DNA of 64,000 nt from assembly GCF_022965805.1 (NCBI RefSeq), contig NC_133103.1, forward strand, positions 47,871,693 to 47,935,692, read 5' to 3'. Every line of letters begins with the position of its first letter. Position 1 is the first letter of the stretch. The notes beneath the pieces were generated by a model. It was not told the DNA's origin, ran no database searches, and saw only the letters and a list, made by a program, of their open reading frames with translations. This DNA comes from Primulina eburnea. Its lineage: Eukaryota; Streptophyta; Magnoliopsida; Lamiales; Gesneriaceae. Below, in pieces: positions 11,903 through 23,648 of this stretch. The translations under genes and the position numbers were made by a program.

Positions 11903-14052
11903 TCTATATACCTATAAAAGTGTGTATAATACACATTGTTTTCCGATTGTGCTTTGACAAGAATACTCTCCTTGCAAACTTGAATGGTAAAGATAAAAAT
12001 AAGACATAAATGCATCATCATTACTAATAATTAATTGACATTTAGAACATTTTAATTTCCCTCATATATTAATTTTATCGAATAACTCATTTTTATACTA
12101 TATTTAAATATTTTATCTTTTTAATTTTCTCTCTACATTTTTTCCAATAATTTTTTTTTTAAATTTTGTAATTATATTTTAGTGCAATTTCTAATTAAGT
12201 AATAAATTATAGTATCACAAAAAGGTATATGAAAAATTTATAACTATATATATGTGCAATAATTGAATAATTAACATATTTTATGAGTTTTTTAACAAAG
12301 AATTGAAAGTAAAGAGTTTAATTTTGATTTTAAAAGTACGATTTCAAAAAAAATATGAAAAAAAAACCATCTATAACGATTATATATGTTATAGGCATAA
12401 TTATTTTATTCAATTTTATAACTAAAAAATTACATGTATTGCTTGTACCTATAAAAGTGTGTATAATACACATTGTTTTCCGATTGTGCTTTGACAAGAA
12501 TACCCTCCTTGCAAACTTGAATTGATAACAATACCCTCCGTGCAAAATTGGACAAAAAAACTATTATTATTGTAATGTAAAGATAAAAATAAGACATAAA
12601 TGCCTCATCATTACTAATAACTAATTGATATTTAGAACATTTTAATTTCCCTCATATATTAATTTTATCGAATAACTCATCTTTATACTATATTTAAATG
12701 TTTTCTCTTTTTAATTTTCTCTCTACATTTTTTTCTAATGATTTTTTTTATTTTGTAATTATATTTTTAGTGCAATTTCTAATTAAGTAATAAATTATAG
12801 TATCACAAAAAGATATATAAAAAAATTTATAACTATATATATATGCGATAATTGAATAATTAACATATTTTATGAGTTTTTTAACAAAGAATTGAAAGTA
12901 AAGAGTTTAATTTTGATTTTAAAAGATAGTACGATTTCAAAAAAATTATGGAAAAAAACCATCTATAAAGATTATATATGTCATAGGCATAATTATTTTA
13001 TTTAATTTTATAACTAAAAAATTACACGTATTGCTTGTAAAATCAATCATTAATCAAAATTTTGAATATGTAATTCATGAAAAGATATTTAATGAGAACT
13101 AAAAAGACTCTAAGTTATTTTCTACAGTAAAAACAATATATATGATATAATCCTTATAATAAATTTAATTATAATGATAACTGATTAGCATTTGTCAAAG
13201 TATCAGAATTTTTTACATATGATATTTAATATCTTTATTTAATTATTTTAAAATCAAATTAATTAATTCAATAGATACAAAAATAACATTTTTTAATGAA
13301 AGTATATTTCTTTTGTTATATTTCAAATTTTATTGGTGAAAATCATACCAATAGTTTAAAATCGATATTTAATAATTATGATATGAGTTTATTTGATATT
13401 TACCATATAATCTTATTTGAATGTGCATTTATTTACATATGTTGATTTATTTATTATATTAGAACTTATTTAACAAGAAATTAATAGTCATCAATTTTAA
13501 TTTACAAAAGATCGATATATAAAATTTATTATCATGATATAGAATTGTAAAAATAAAAAGTAAAAAAATTCTTTAGGAAGTTAAATTAATTATTATAAGT
13601 TATATTTTACAATCAATATTACTATTTCATTTGTTTTAATATTGTTTTTATGAGTTACTCACAATGATTTTAAATTGATAAATATTTGCCTTTAGTATGC
13701 TTCGTTTTTGTAGATTATGATTTATATATTGATAAAATCCATAATTTGATTGATTTTTAGGTTATTATGCTTTATACATGGTGTTTGAATATATATATTT
13801 TAAAAAATTTGTTTCAGCTCATTTTGTTTTATATATTATGTTTATTACAATTTATTATATAACATAAAATCAACTGCTTGAATTTTAATTTGGAAACAAT
13901 TTTGAAAGTAAGTTATATAAGTTCTTATAAATCGTCTAATATGATAAGAAATTAAACCCAAATAAATAACAAAATTATTCAAATTATTTTTAAGAAAATC
14001 AAATTTTTATAATATAATTGATATTACGTGCAACGCACGTGCATCATGCTAG
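11903..14052 (+). mobile_element. Non-autonomous Helitron, ~2.15 kb
   Basis: The 5' end is TCTATATACCTATAAAAGTG, preceded by A. The 3' end has a short GC-rich hairpin (ACGTGC-AAC-GCACGT, 14029-14043), then GCATCATG and CTAG (14049-14052), followed by T. TC at the start, a hairpin about 10 nt before CTRR, and insertion between A and T without target duplication are the hallmarks of plant Helitrons. It sits inside the copia LTR: excising it joins the two LTR parts into a normal 444-bp LTR. There is no Rep/helicase coding, so it depends on a partner. The interior is very AT-rich and contains a large direct duplication of its 5' portion. Confidence 0.85.
11910..13035. repeat. Direct duplication of the Helitron 5' region (2 x ~540-590 bp)
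   Basis: The stretch from ACCTATAAAAGTGTGTATAA at 11910 to ATTACATGTATTGCTTGT (about 12447) is repeated from 12448 to about 13038 (ATTACACGTATTGCTTGT) with scattered substitutions. The second copy carries about 50 extra bp (12523-12576, around AACAATACCCTCCGTGC). The element therefore holds two copies of its own 5' region, the second lacking the first TCTAT bases. Confidence 0.85.
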
Positions 14053-14080
14053 TTAGTTAAATGGAGGCTCATCAGTAACA

Positions 14081-14496
14081 TCCAAGCAAGGCTTCCATTG
14101 ACCGCATCAGCTGTAGTGAACTCAATAATGATATGTTGATCTATTTTTGCTACAGTAGCTCATTATAAATTTATTTTAAATCTTTGATTTTTATCATGTA
14201 GAACAAGAGCTATCATAATTTATGCACTAACATAAAGTTACACTCATTTTAAAATTTGAGTACCATACGTTTTACTAGAGGCATTAATTTACGAATCAAT
14301 AGTACCGATTCGACTCGAATCGGGTATATAAACTAACTTTCGGTTTTCAAGTTGAAAGGGGTTATCTTTGAATATGGGTTTTGATTAATTTCTTATCTAA
14401 CAAGAACTATCTTTTAATAAGGACTTTCTCAAGCAATTGGATATTGCTTGGAACCAGTTAAAACCGGTTTTTGCCCATCTTACATTAATTTTTAGA
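14081..14496. other. Intergenic, no gene seen
   Basis: AT-rich DNA after the copia LTR end. The first five bases after the LTR (TCCAA) would be one half of the copia target duplication; the other half is lost with the truncated 3' end. Confidence 0.5.
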
Positions 14497-14672
14497 GTGA
14501 ATCTCATGTGAGACCGTCTCACGGATATTAATCTGTGAGACGGTTAACCCTACCAATATTCACAATAAAATTTAATACTCTTAGCCTAAAAAGTAATATT
14601 TTTTCATTGATGACCCAAATAAGATATCCGTCTCACAAATACGACTCATGAGACCGTCTCACACAAGTTTTT
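14497..14672. repeat. GTGAGAC dispersed repeat, copy 1
   Basis: About 175 bp, with GTGAGACCGTCTCAC near each end and a core that includes CCAATATTCACAATAAAA, AAAAAGTAATATTTTTTCA and GATGACCCAAATAAGATA. The same layout recurs at six other places in this window. It looks like a miniature inverted-repeat element or SINE-sized repeat; superfamily not determined. Confidence 0.8.
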
Positions 14673-14723
14673 GCCTAATTTTTAATAATGAATTAGTTTT
14701 GAGGACCAAAACTGTTTTGACCG

Positions 14724-14741
14724 CCCCCCCCCCCCCCCCCC
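14724..14741. repeat. poly(C) tract
   Basis: About 18 consecutive C residues between two copies of the GTGAGAC repeat. The length may be inexact because such tracts are error-prone in sequencing. Confidence 0.9.
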
Positions 14742-14806
14742 AAAGATCATGTATGGAAAAAATAATTAACTCTCGAAAATTACATTAAATAATTAACAAA
14801 GATTAG

Positions 14807-15002
14807 GTCTCTTGTGAGACGGTCTTACGAATCTTTATCTGTGAGATGTGTCAACTTTACCGATATTCACAATAAAAAATAATATTCTTAGCATAAAAAG
14901 TAATATTTTTAGCATAAAAAGAAATATTTTTTCATGAATGACTCAAATAAGAGATATGTCTCACAAAATACAATCTGTGAGACCGTCTCACACAAGTTTT
15001 TT
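14807..15002. repeat. GTGAGAC dispersed repeat, copy 2
   Basis: Begins GGTCTCTTGTGAGACGGTC and ends GTGAGACCGTCTCACACAAG. The core repeats AGCATAAAAAG(T/A)AATATTTTT twice, so this copy is slightly longer than copy 1, which lies about 130 bp upstream. Confidence 0.8.
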
Positions 15003-16257
15003 GTCATTAATATATGGTAATTTTAGAAACTTAAACAGCATTAAAAAAATAATTTTGTTTTGAGTAGAACAGATAATCCTCTTCCTTTAAATGGTTAAAT
15101 TTTGAAATATTATTTTAAAAGTTTTAGGTTCCAATGGCTTTAAAATACATGGAGTCAAATGGAGATGGTGTGCATATCAACATCATTATGCTACGATTCC
15201 AACGTATGTGACAAACATCAAACACAAATCATCAAACAAAAGACAGACATGATGACTAATAAAAACGACTAAAATTACTAATTCACCCCGTCCGCCACGG
15301 GAAACACCACTTCCGGTCCGTCTTTATTTTGACGGGCCCATAATTCAGATTGGCGTCATGATTGTTAATTCTTAGGAAAAAAAATTTAATAGATTAAATG
15401 TGATCGCATATATATCATTCTTGTTACTTTTTAATGATATCATTATATTCAATTTGTGTTGCTTTATTTAATTGATAAAGGTTAGCTAATATGTTTGTTT
15501 CCTAACGAATTGATAATAATACAAGATGAGAATAATTTTATAATGGTAAATATTCGAAAATAATTAATATTATTTTATTAATCGATTTAGGGTTGACCAA
15601 AATCATGATTGGTTTTCATTTTATTTTTTTTTTATTTTTTTTTATTTTTGTCTTGGGCCATAGCATTGAATGATAGGCCATAAAAAATCTTCAATTAATT
15701 CACGTTTCTACTATTGGATTTTGACCCATCTTCCTTGAGAAATGTCAAATGAGCTCATAAATACAAGCTGCATTATATATTATCTATCGCAGAATTCATC
15801 ATGACACGAGTTTTCGTTTATGGAACTATATTTTTCATTAGGGATTACAATCCGGAGTTTACAAAAAATTTCACAAATCTCAAAACGAATTAACTCGACG
15901 TCACTCATTTTGCTTTGTGACGATGATATTGAATTCGTTTTTTGGACTATTTAGTATCAGTCATTCACTTGTATCATCTTCACATACTCCCTGGCTCTTC
16001 TTGAATCAGGTAATATCAATTTTATATTTGTTTTAGTTAATAAATTAATTTGAAAATTAAATATTTCTTGAATTCTCGATTTCTAAAGGTTAAATAATTG
16101 CATACAAATTGTGAATGCATGGGCCAATAATTTTTGTTTTTGGACAGAGTAATAAAACCAAAGAATTTCTTGTGGTCCCTAAAGTTTCTCTGCTACAGAA
16201 CAAGGCATGAAGGCCACCCGTGACTTTTCCCCATTTGCATCATGTGAAGTCATTTTA
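15003..16257. other. Intergenic, no gene seen
   Basis: AT-rich DNA. A somewhat more GC-rich patch at 15285-15350 (CCCGTCCGCCACGGG, a near palindrome) has no recognised role. Confidence 0.5.
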
Positions 16258-16377
16258 TTTTATCTGTCATCCCTAAAAATATAAAAAGAATATTCAATTT
16301 TTCTTATACACATATAATATTTTATCTGTCATCCCTAAAAATATAAAAAGAATATTCAATTTTTCTTACACACATAT
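16258..16377. repeat. Tandem duplication, 2 x ~60 bp
   Basis: The unit ATTTTATCTGTCATCCCTAA..AAGAATATTCAATTTTTCTTA(T/C)ACACATAT occurs twice back to back and is almost identical, so the duplication is recent. Confidence 0.85.
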
Positions 16378-16439
16378 TCCTAGTCATTTTTCTAATTTTA
16401 AATCCCCCAATAATTGAATTATTTTACGGGGAACCAGAT

Positions 16440-16606
16440 ATTTTATACGGATATTTATTTGTGAGGATGATCAATTATGATCGTAATTACAAGAAAAATA
16501 AATATTTTTGATATAAAAAGTAATATTTTTTCATGGATGACATAAATAGAATATCAGTTTCACAAAATTGACTCGTGAGATCGTTTCACAAGAGTTTTTG
16601 TGGTAT
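16440..16606. repeat. GTGAGAC dispersed repeat, copy 3 (diverged)
   Basis: Shares AAAAAGTAATATTTTTTCATG, GGATGAC..AAATA and TTCACAAAATTGACTCGTGAG with the other copies. Its left end is poorly conserved. Confidence 0.6.
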
Positions 16607-17225
16607 TTTATTTGTGATCACAATTTAATTTATTTTTAAAAAAAAAATAAAATTTAAGTTTATAGAACTATGTATAAAATTGATATTTGGGATCGTGCCT
16701 TATATTCTCATTGGAAGATACTCGGAAATTTAACATAGTTACGATTAGAAATCTTCATTAGAAAAAATTGTCATAATTCTATACAAAAATAATGAGATAA
16801 AATTGGGATAGAGTAAAATGAAATATGGACCATATGTCACAAGAAAGGGAAATGTGGAGTCCATTTCAAGTGAAAGGGAAAGAACAAAAGATCTGATGCC
16901 ATTTAAAATGAGACACAAAAAAATTAAAAATGGAAACATATATTATAAGGGTAATTTGTAGAAAAATACATCTGTCCAAGATTAATTTAACATTCAGTAC
17001 CCAACAGTTTTTTTTTGAAATTTAGTACCTGACAAAACACCAACTTAGCTTTTACTACATATTTCATGCATTTTTACATTTTTACCCTTTCAATTAATAA
17101 AAAAAGTATATAAATACTTATTTTGGTTGCACATCTTCTCTTTCCACTCATCAATCCCGATTCATTTGGATGACTTGTATATTTAATTTAAATATTTTTT
17201 ATTAAAAAAAAACAAATTCACAACT

Positions 17226-19320
17226 AATTGAATTTTTTGAAATACTTAGTTTTACTTATGAAATACTTAATTTCAATTTTAAAATACTTGATTTAGTAAA
17301 TGAAATACTCAGAATGTTTATTAAAAACTGGATATTCGAATATGCATTTAAAAAAAAACCGCAACTAATTGAATTTTTTGAAATACTTAGTTTTACTTGT
17401 CAAATACTTAATTTCAATTTTAAAATACTTGATTTAGTAAATGAAATACTCAGAATGTGTATTAAAAACCTGGATATTCGAGTATGCATTTTAAAAAAAA
17501 ACTTTACGCAACTAATTGAATTTTTTGAAATACTTAGTTTTACTTATGAAATACTTAATTTAAATTTTAAAATACTTGATTTAGTAAATGAAATACTCAG
17601 AATGTGTATTAAAAAGCTGGATATTTGAATATGCATTTAAAAAAAAAATCGTAACTAACTGAATTTTTTGAAATACTTAGTTTTACTTGTGAAATACTTA
17701 CTTTTAATTTTAAAACTACTTGATTTAGAAAATGAAATACTCAGAATGTGTATTAAAAACTGGATATTCGAATATGCATTTTAAAAAAAAAACAAATTCG
17801 CAACTAATTGAATTTTTGAAATACTTAGTTTTACTTATGAAATACTTAATTTAAATTTTAAAATACTTGATTTATTAAATGAAATACTCAGAATGTGTAT
17901 TAAAAAGCTGGATATTCGAATATGCATTTAAAAAACAAAAACAAATTCGCAACTAATTGAATTTTTTGAAATACTTAGTTTTATTTGTGAAATACTTAAT
18001 TTAAATTTTAAAATACTTGATTTAGTAAATGAAATACTCAGAATGTGTATTAAAAAGCTGGATATTCGAATATGCATTTAAAAAAAAAAAATCGTAACTA
18101 ACTGAATTTTTTGAAATACTTAGTTTTACTTGTGAAATACTTACTTTTAATTTTAAAACTACTTGATTTAGAAAATGAAATACTCAGAATGTGTATTAAA
18201 AACTGGATATTCAAATATGCATTTAAAAAAAAACAAATTCGCAAATAATTGAATTTTTGAAATACTTAGTTTTACTTATGAAATACTTAATTTTAATTTT
18301 AAAATACTTGATTTATTAAATGAAATACTCAGAATGTGTATTAAAAAGCTGGATATTCGAATATGCATTTAAAAAACAAAAATAAATTCGTAACTAATTG
18401 AATTTTTTGAAATTTTTAGTTTTATTTGTGAAATACTTAATTGTAATTTTAAAATACTTGATTTAGTAAATGAAATACTCAGAATGTGTATTAAAAAACT
18501 GGATATTCGAATATACATTTAAAAAAAAAATCGCAACTAATTGAATTTTTTGAAATACTTAGTTTTACTTGTGAAATACTTAATTTTAATTTTAAAATAC
18601 TTGATTTAGTAAATGAAATACTCAGAATGTGTATTAAAAAGCTGGATATTCGAATATGCATTTAAAAAAAAAACAAATTCGCAACTAGTTGAATTTTTTG
18701 AAATACTTAGTTTTACTTGTGAAATAATTAATTTCAATTTTAAAATACTTGATTTTGTAAATGAAATACTCAGAATGTGTATTAAAAAACTGGATATTCG
18801 AATATACAACGCAAGTTCACCAAATGCTCGCATTTCCATCCAAGATCCATTTGGATGAAATGTTTATTTCATTTAATTATTTTTTTTTGTTAAAAATCAA
18901 ATTCGCAACTAAGCATTGAACTTTTTCAAGTACCTAGCTTTACTTGCGAAATACCTAATTTCAATTTTAAAATACTTGATTTGGTAAATGAGATACTCAG
19001 AATGAGTATTAAAATACTGGAAATTCGAATATGCAACGTAAGTTCACCAAATGCTCGCATTCTATCTAAGATGCATTTGGATGACATGTTCATTTTATTT
19101 ATATATTTTCTTTATTTTTTTTTAAAAAAATTCGCAACTAAGTATTGAACTTTTTCAAGTACTTAGTTTTATCTGCGAAATAATTAATTTCAGTTTTAAA
19201 ATACTTGATTTGGTAGATGAGATACTCATAATGAGTATTAAAATACTGGATATTCGAATATGTAGCGTAAATTCACCAAGTGCTCACGTTTCCATCCAAG
19301 ATGCATTTGGATGACATGTT
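17226..19320 (+). repeat. Left tandem array: about 13 units of ~146 bp
   Basis: Each unit reads GAATTTTTTGAAATACTTAG, then several more ~20-bp pieces built round (G)AAATACTT, then GGATATTCGAATATGCAT, an A-run and CGCAACTAATT. GGATATTCGAATATGCAT-like landmarks lie near 17331, 17473, 17620, 17761, 17911, 18060, 18205, 18352, 18501, 18645 and 18792. The last two or three units (about 18800-19320) are longer, more diverged, and include CACCAAATGCTCGCATTTCC and ATCCAAGATGCATTTGGATG. The array is therefore a nested repeat: ~20-bp submonomers inside a ~146-bp unit. Confidence 0.9.
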
Positions 19321-19726
19321 CAAGGACTTTTCAGCAGCCACAAAGCTTTGAAAAAGAAAAAAGGCTTAGAGCGAAGATTTGTAGATTTCCGGACAATGTT
19401 CTTCAAGAGAATATCCCGTGATAGGAACAAGTAGCTTAATCCGTGTATTTAAAATTTACAGATAAATATGAAGTCGGATATACGTCGATAGTCATAGTTC
19501 AGTAGGTCGAAAGCTAGTGGATTTAATAAAACGACATGCAATTCACCCTTGATAAATAATTAAAGAGATTTAATTACTTCACTGAGTTGAATTAGTTTGG
19601 CATAGCTTGAGAGGGCGTGTTCAATTGGATATGAAATCTCGTCGAAAGCATAGATCATTGTCGAACGAATTAAGTAGTTTAGCGAGGGGTAAATGAAATA
19701 CTTAGAATGTTGTATTAAAATACTGG
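19321..19726 (+). repeat. Unique spacer of the foldback element, left copy
   Basis: About 406 bp of non-repetitive sequence, GGACTTTTCAGCAGCCACAA to TTAGCGAGGGGTAAATG. It occurs once more in reverse complement at 20859-21265 with few differences. It has a more balanced base composition than the array. One frame near its start stays open for about 34 codons (RTFQQPQSFEKEK..), which could be a captured host exon, but I do not recognise it. Confidence 0.8.
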
Positions 19727-20858
19727 CCAATCATGACTGAATTTACGTTGCATATTCGAATATCCAGTATTCTATCACATATTATGAGTATCTCAATTAC
19801 CAAATCAATTATTTTAAAATTAAAATTAGGTATTTCGCAAATAAAAGTAAGTACTTCAAAATGTTCCATGTTTAGTGATCGAGCAAAACTTTCATTGTAA
19901 AATTCTTAGTGATCGAGCAAAACTTCAAAATGTTCAATGCTTAGTTGCGAATTTTTTTTCAAAAAAAATAAAGAAAATATCTAAATAAAATAAACATGTC
20001 ATCCAAATGCATCTTGGATAGAATGTGAGCATTTGATGAACTTACGTTGCATATTCGAATTTTCAGTATTTTAATACTCATTCTGAGTATCTCATTTACC
20101 AAATCAAAAGTATTTTAAAATTGAAATTAGGTATTTCGCAAGTAAAACTAAGTACTTGACAAAGTTCAATGCTTAGTTGCGAAATTATTTTTTTAACAAT
20201 AAAAAAAATAATTAAATGAAATGAACATGTCATCCAAATAGATCTTGGATGGAAATGCGAGCATTTGGTGAACTGGCGTTGTATATTCGAATATCCGGTT
20301 TTTTATACACATTCTGAGTATTTCATTTACTAAATCAAGTATTTTAAAAATTAAAATTAAGTATTTCACAACTAAAAGTAATTATTTCAAAAAATTCAAT
20401 TAGTTGCGACTTTTTTTTAAATGCATATTCGAATATCCAGTTTTTTAATATACATTCTGAGTATTTCATTTACAAAATCAAATATTTTAAAATTGAAATT
20501 AATTATTTCACAAGTAAAACTAAGTATTTCAAAAAATTCAATTAGTTGCGAATTTGTTTCTTTTAAATGCATATTTGAATATCCAGTTTTTAATACACAT
20601 TATGAGTATTTCATCTACTAAATCAAGTATTTTAAAATTAAAATTAAGTATTTCACAAGTAAAACTAAATATTTAAAAAATTCAATTAGTTGCGAATTTT
20701 TTTTTTAAAATGCATATTCGAATATCCAATTTTTTAATACACATTCTGAGTATTTCATTTACTAAATCAAGTATTTTAAAATGAAATGAACATGTCATCC
20801 AAATGTATCTTGAAAGGAAATGCGAGCATTTGGTGAACTTACGTTACATATTCGAATA
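19727..20858 (-). repeat. Central loop of the foldback element: extra inverted array units
   Basis: The loop is not unique DNA. It consists of further units of the same ~146-bp repeat, all in the minus orientation, some with the ATGCTCGCATTTC/ATCCAAGATGCATTTGG block. The loop can thus also pair with the left array, so alternative foldings are possible. Confidence 0.8.
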
Positions 20859-21265
20859 TCCAGTATTTTAATACAACATTCTAAGTATTTCATTTACCCC
20901 TCGCTAAACTAGTTAATTGGTTCGACAATGATCTATGCTTTCGACGAGATTTCATATCCAATTGAACACGCCCTCTCAAGCTATGCCAAACTAATTCAAC
21001 TCAGTGAAGTAATTAAATCTCTTTAATTATTTATCAAGGGTGAATTGCATGTCGTTTTATTAAATCCACTAGCTTTCGACCTACTGAACTATGACTATCG
21101 ACGTATATCCGACTTCATATTTATCTGTAAATTTTAAATACACGGATTAAGTTACTTGTTCCTATCACGGGATATTCTCTTAAAGAACATTGTCCGGAAA
21201 TCTTCAAATCTTCGCTCTAAGCCTTTTTTCTTTTTCAAAGCTTTGTGGCTGCTGAAAAGTCCTTG
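20859..21265 (-). repeat. Unique spacer of the foldback element, right copy
   Basis: Reverse complement of 19321-19726. Differences are few and mostly single bases (for example in the stretch next to TTCCGGACAATG), so the arms are recent or have been kept alike by gene conversion. Confidence 0.85.
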
Positions 21266-23385
21266 AACATGTCATCCAAATGCATCTTGGATGGAAACGT
21301 GAGCACTTGGTGAATTTACGCTACATATTCGAATATCCAGTATTTTAATACTCATTATGAGTATCTCATCTACCAAATCAAGTATTTTAAAACTGAAATT
21401 AATTATTTCGCAGATAAAACTAAGTACTTGAAAAAGTTCAATACTTAGTTGCGAATTTTTTTTTAAAAAAATAAAGAAAATATATAAATAAAATGAACAT
21501 GTCATCCAAATGCATATTGGATAGAATGCGAGCATTTGGTGAACTTACGTTGCATATTCGAATTTCCAGTATTTTAATACTCATTCTGAGTATCTCATTT
21601 ACCAAATCAAGTATTTTAAAATTGAAATTAGGTATTTCGCAAGTAAAACTAGGTACTTGAAAAAGTTCAATGCTTAGTTGCGAATTTGATTTTTAACAAA
21701 AAAAAAAATAATTAAATGAAATAAACATTTCATCCAAATGAATCTTGGATGGAAATGCGAGCATTTGGTGAACTTGCGTTGTATATTCGAATATCCAGTT
21801 TTTTAATACACATTCTGAGTATTTCATTTATAAAATCAAGTATTTTAAAATTGAAATTAATTATTTCACAAGTAAAACAAAGTATTTCAAAAAATTCAAT
21901 TAGTTGCGAATTTGTTTTTTTTTTTTTTAAATGCATATTCGAATATCAAGCTTTTTAATACACATTCTGAGTATTTCATTTACTAAATCAAGTATTTTAA
22001 AATTAAAACTAAGTATTTCACAAGTAAAACTAAGTATTTCAAAAAATTCAATTAGTTGCGATTTTTTTTTTAAATGTTTATTCGAATATCCAGTTTTTTA
22101 ATACACATTCTGAGTATTTCATTTACTAAACAAGTATTTTAAAATTACAATTAAGTATTTCACAAATAAAAGTAAGTATTTCAAAAAATTCAATTAGTTA
22201 CGAATTTATTTTTGTTTTTTAAATGCATATTCGAATATCCAGCTTTTTAATACACATTCTGAGTATTTCATTTAATAAATCAAATATTTTAAAATTAAAA
22301 TTAAGTATTTCATAAGTAAAACTAAGTATTTCAAAAATTCAATTATTTGCGAATTTGTTTTTTTTTAAATGCATATTTGAATATCCAGTTTTTAATACAC
22401 ATTCTGAGTATTTCATTTTCTAAATCAAGTAGTTTTAAAATTAAAAGTAAGTATTTCACAAGTAAAACTAAGTATTTCAAAAAATTCAGTTAGTTACGAT
22501 TTTTTTTTAAAATGCATATTCGAATATCCAGCTTTTTAATACACATTCTGAGTATTTCATTTACTAAATCAAGTATTTTAAAATTTAAATTAAGTATTTC
22601 ACAAATAAAACTAAGTATTTCAAAAAATTCAATTAGTTGCGAATTTGTTTTTGTTTTTTAAATGCATATTCGAATATCCAGCTTTTTAATACACATTCTG
22701 AGTATTTCATTTAATAAATCAAGTATTTTAAAATTAAAATTAAGTATTTCATAAATAAAACTAAGTATTTCAAAAATTCAATTAGTTGCGAATTTGTTTT
22801 TTTTTTTTAAAATGCATATTCGAATATCCAGTTTTTAATACACATTCTGAGTATTTCATTTTCTAAATCAAGTAGTTTTAAAATTAAAAGTAAGTATTTC
22901 TCAAGTAAAACTAAGTATTTCAAAAAATTCAGTTTGTTGCGATTTTTTTTTTAAATGCATATTCGAATATCCAGCTTTTTAATACACATTCTTAGTATTT
23001 CATTTATTAAATCAAGTATTTTAAAATTTAAATTAAGTATTTCATAAGTAAAACTAAGTATTTCAAAAAATTCAATTAGTTGCGTAAAGTTTTTTTTTAA
23101 AATGCATACTCGAATATCCAGGTTTTTAATACACATTCTGAGTATTTCATTTACTAAATCAAGTATTTTAAAATTGAAATTAAGTATTTTACAAGAAAAC
23201 TAAGTATTTCAAAAAATTCAATTAGTTGCGGTTTTTATTTAAATGCATATTCGAATATCCAGTTTTTAATAAACATTCTGAGTATTTCATTTACTAAATC
23301 AAGTATTTTAAAATTGAAATTAAGTATTTCATAAGTAAAACTAAGTATTTCAAAAAATTCAATTAGTTGTGAATTTGTTTTTTTT
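21266..23385 (-). repeat. Right tandem array, mirror of the left array
   Basis: Units of the ~146-bp repeat in reverse orientation, with ATGCATATTCGAATATCCAG landmarks. The long, diverged units lie next to the spacer and the regular units lie outward, mirroring the left arm unit by unit. Confidence 0.9.
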
Positions 23386-23648
23386 AATAAAAATATTTAA
23401 ATTAAATATACAAGTCATCCAAATGAATCGGGATTGATGAGTGGAAAGAGAAGATGTGCAACCAAAATAAGTATTTATATACTTTTTTTATTAATTGAAA
23501 GGGTAAAAATGTAAAAATACATGAAATATGTAGTAAAAGCTAAGTTGGTGTTTTGTCAGGTACTAAATTTAAAAAAAAAACTGTTGGGTACTGAATCTTA
23601 AATTAATCTTGCACAGATGTATTTTTCTACAAATTACCCATATTATAA

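Larger units (their letters stand above)
9603..14080 (-). mobile_element. Decayed Ty1/copia element, 5' part, interrupted by a Helitron
   Basis: Read on the minus strand, the order is LTR (14080-14053 plus 11902-11487), primer binding site (11483-11471), gag, protease-proximal region, GAG-pre-integrase and part of the integrase. It stops near 9603 in the integrase core (NRSPSTCFIG). Reverse transcriptase, RNase H and the 3' LTR are missing. After removal of the Helitron, the LTR is about 444 bp and has TGTT..AACA ends, as expected for copia. Several frames are broken. The truncation coincides with the junction to the presumed gypsy LTR. Confidence 0.85.
16949..23639. mobile_element. Giant foldback Mutator-like element, 6.7 kb, 9-bp target duplication
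   Basis: The ends are perfect inverted repeats starting GGGTAATTTGTAGAAAAATA. ATATTATAA flanks both sides exactly (16940-16948 and 23640-23648). A 9-bp duplication is typical of Mutator-like (MULE) transposons. The left arm (16949-19726) and right arm (20859-23639) are reverse complements over about 2.78 kb, separated by about 1.13 kb. Each arm has about 280 bp of unique terminal sequence, a tandem array of ~146-bp units, and a ~406-bp unique spacer. No transposase or other intact gene is present; open frames of 60-100 codons are by-products of the repeats. It is non-autonomous and would need a MULE transposase in trans. Many mutations separate individual units, yet the arms remain alignable end to end. 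Confidence 0.9.

Noticed and set aside
17314..17628. 104-codon open frame and similar ones at 18613-18858, 21272-21535 and elsewhere
   Set aside because: They are read-through of the ~146-bp tandem unit (periodic FEILSFT.. phrases). They occur in both arms and orientations and match no protein.
17226..23385. Could the regularly spaced repeats be a CRISPR array or a centromeric satellite?
   Set aside because: The units are contiguous without unique spacers, and this is plant DNA. The array is confined within a transposon with a 9-bp target duplication, so neither fits.
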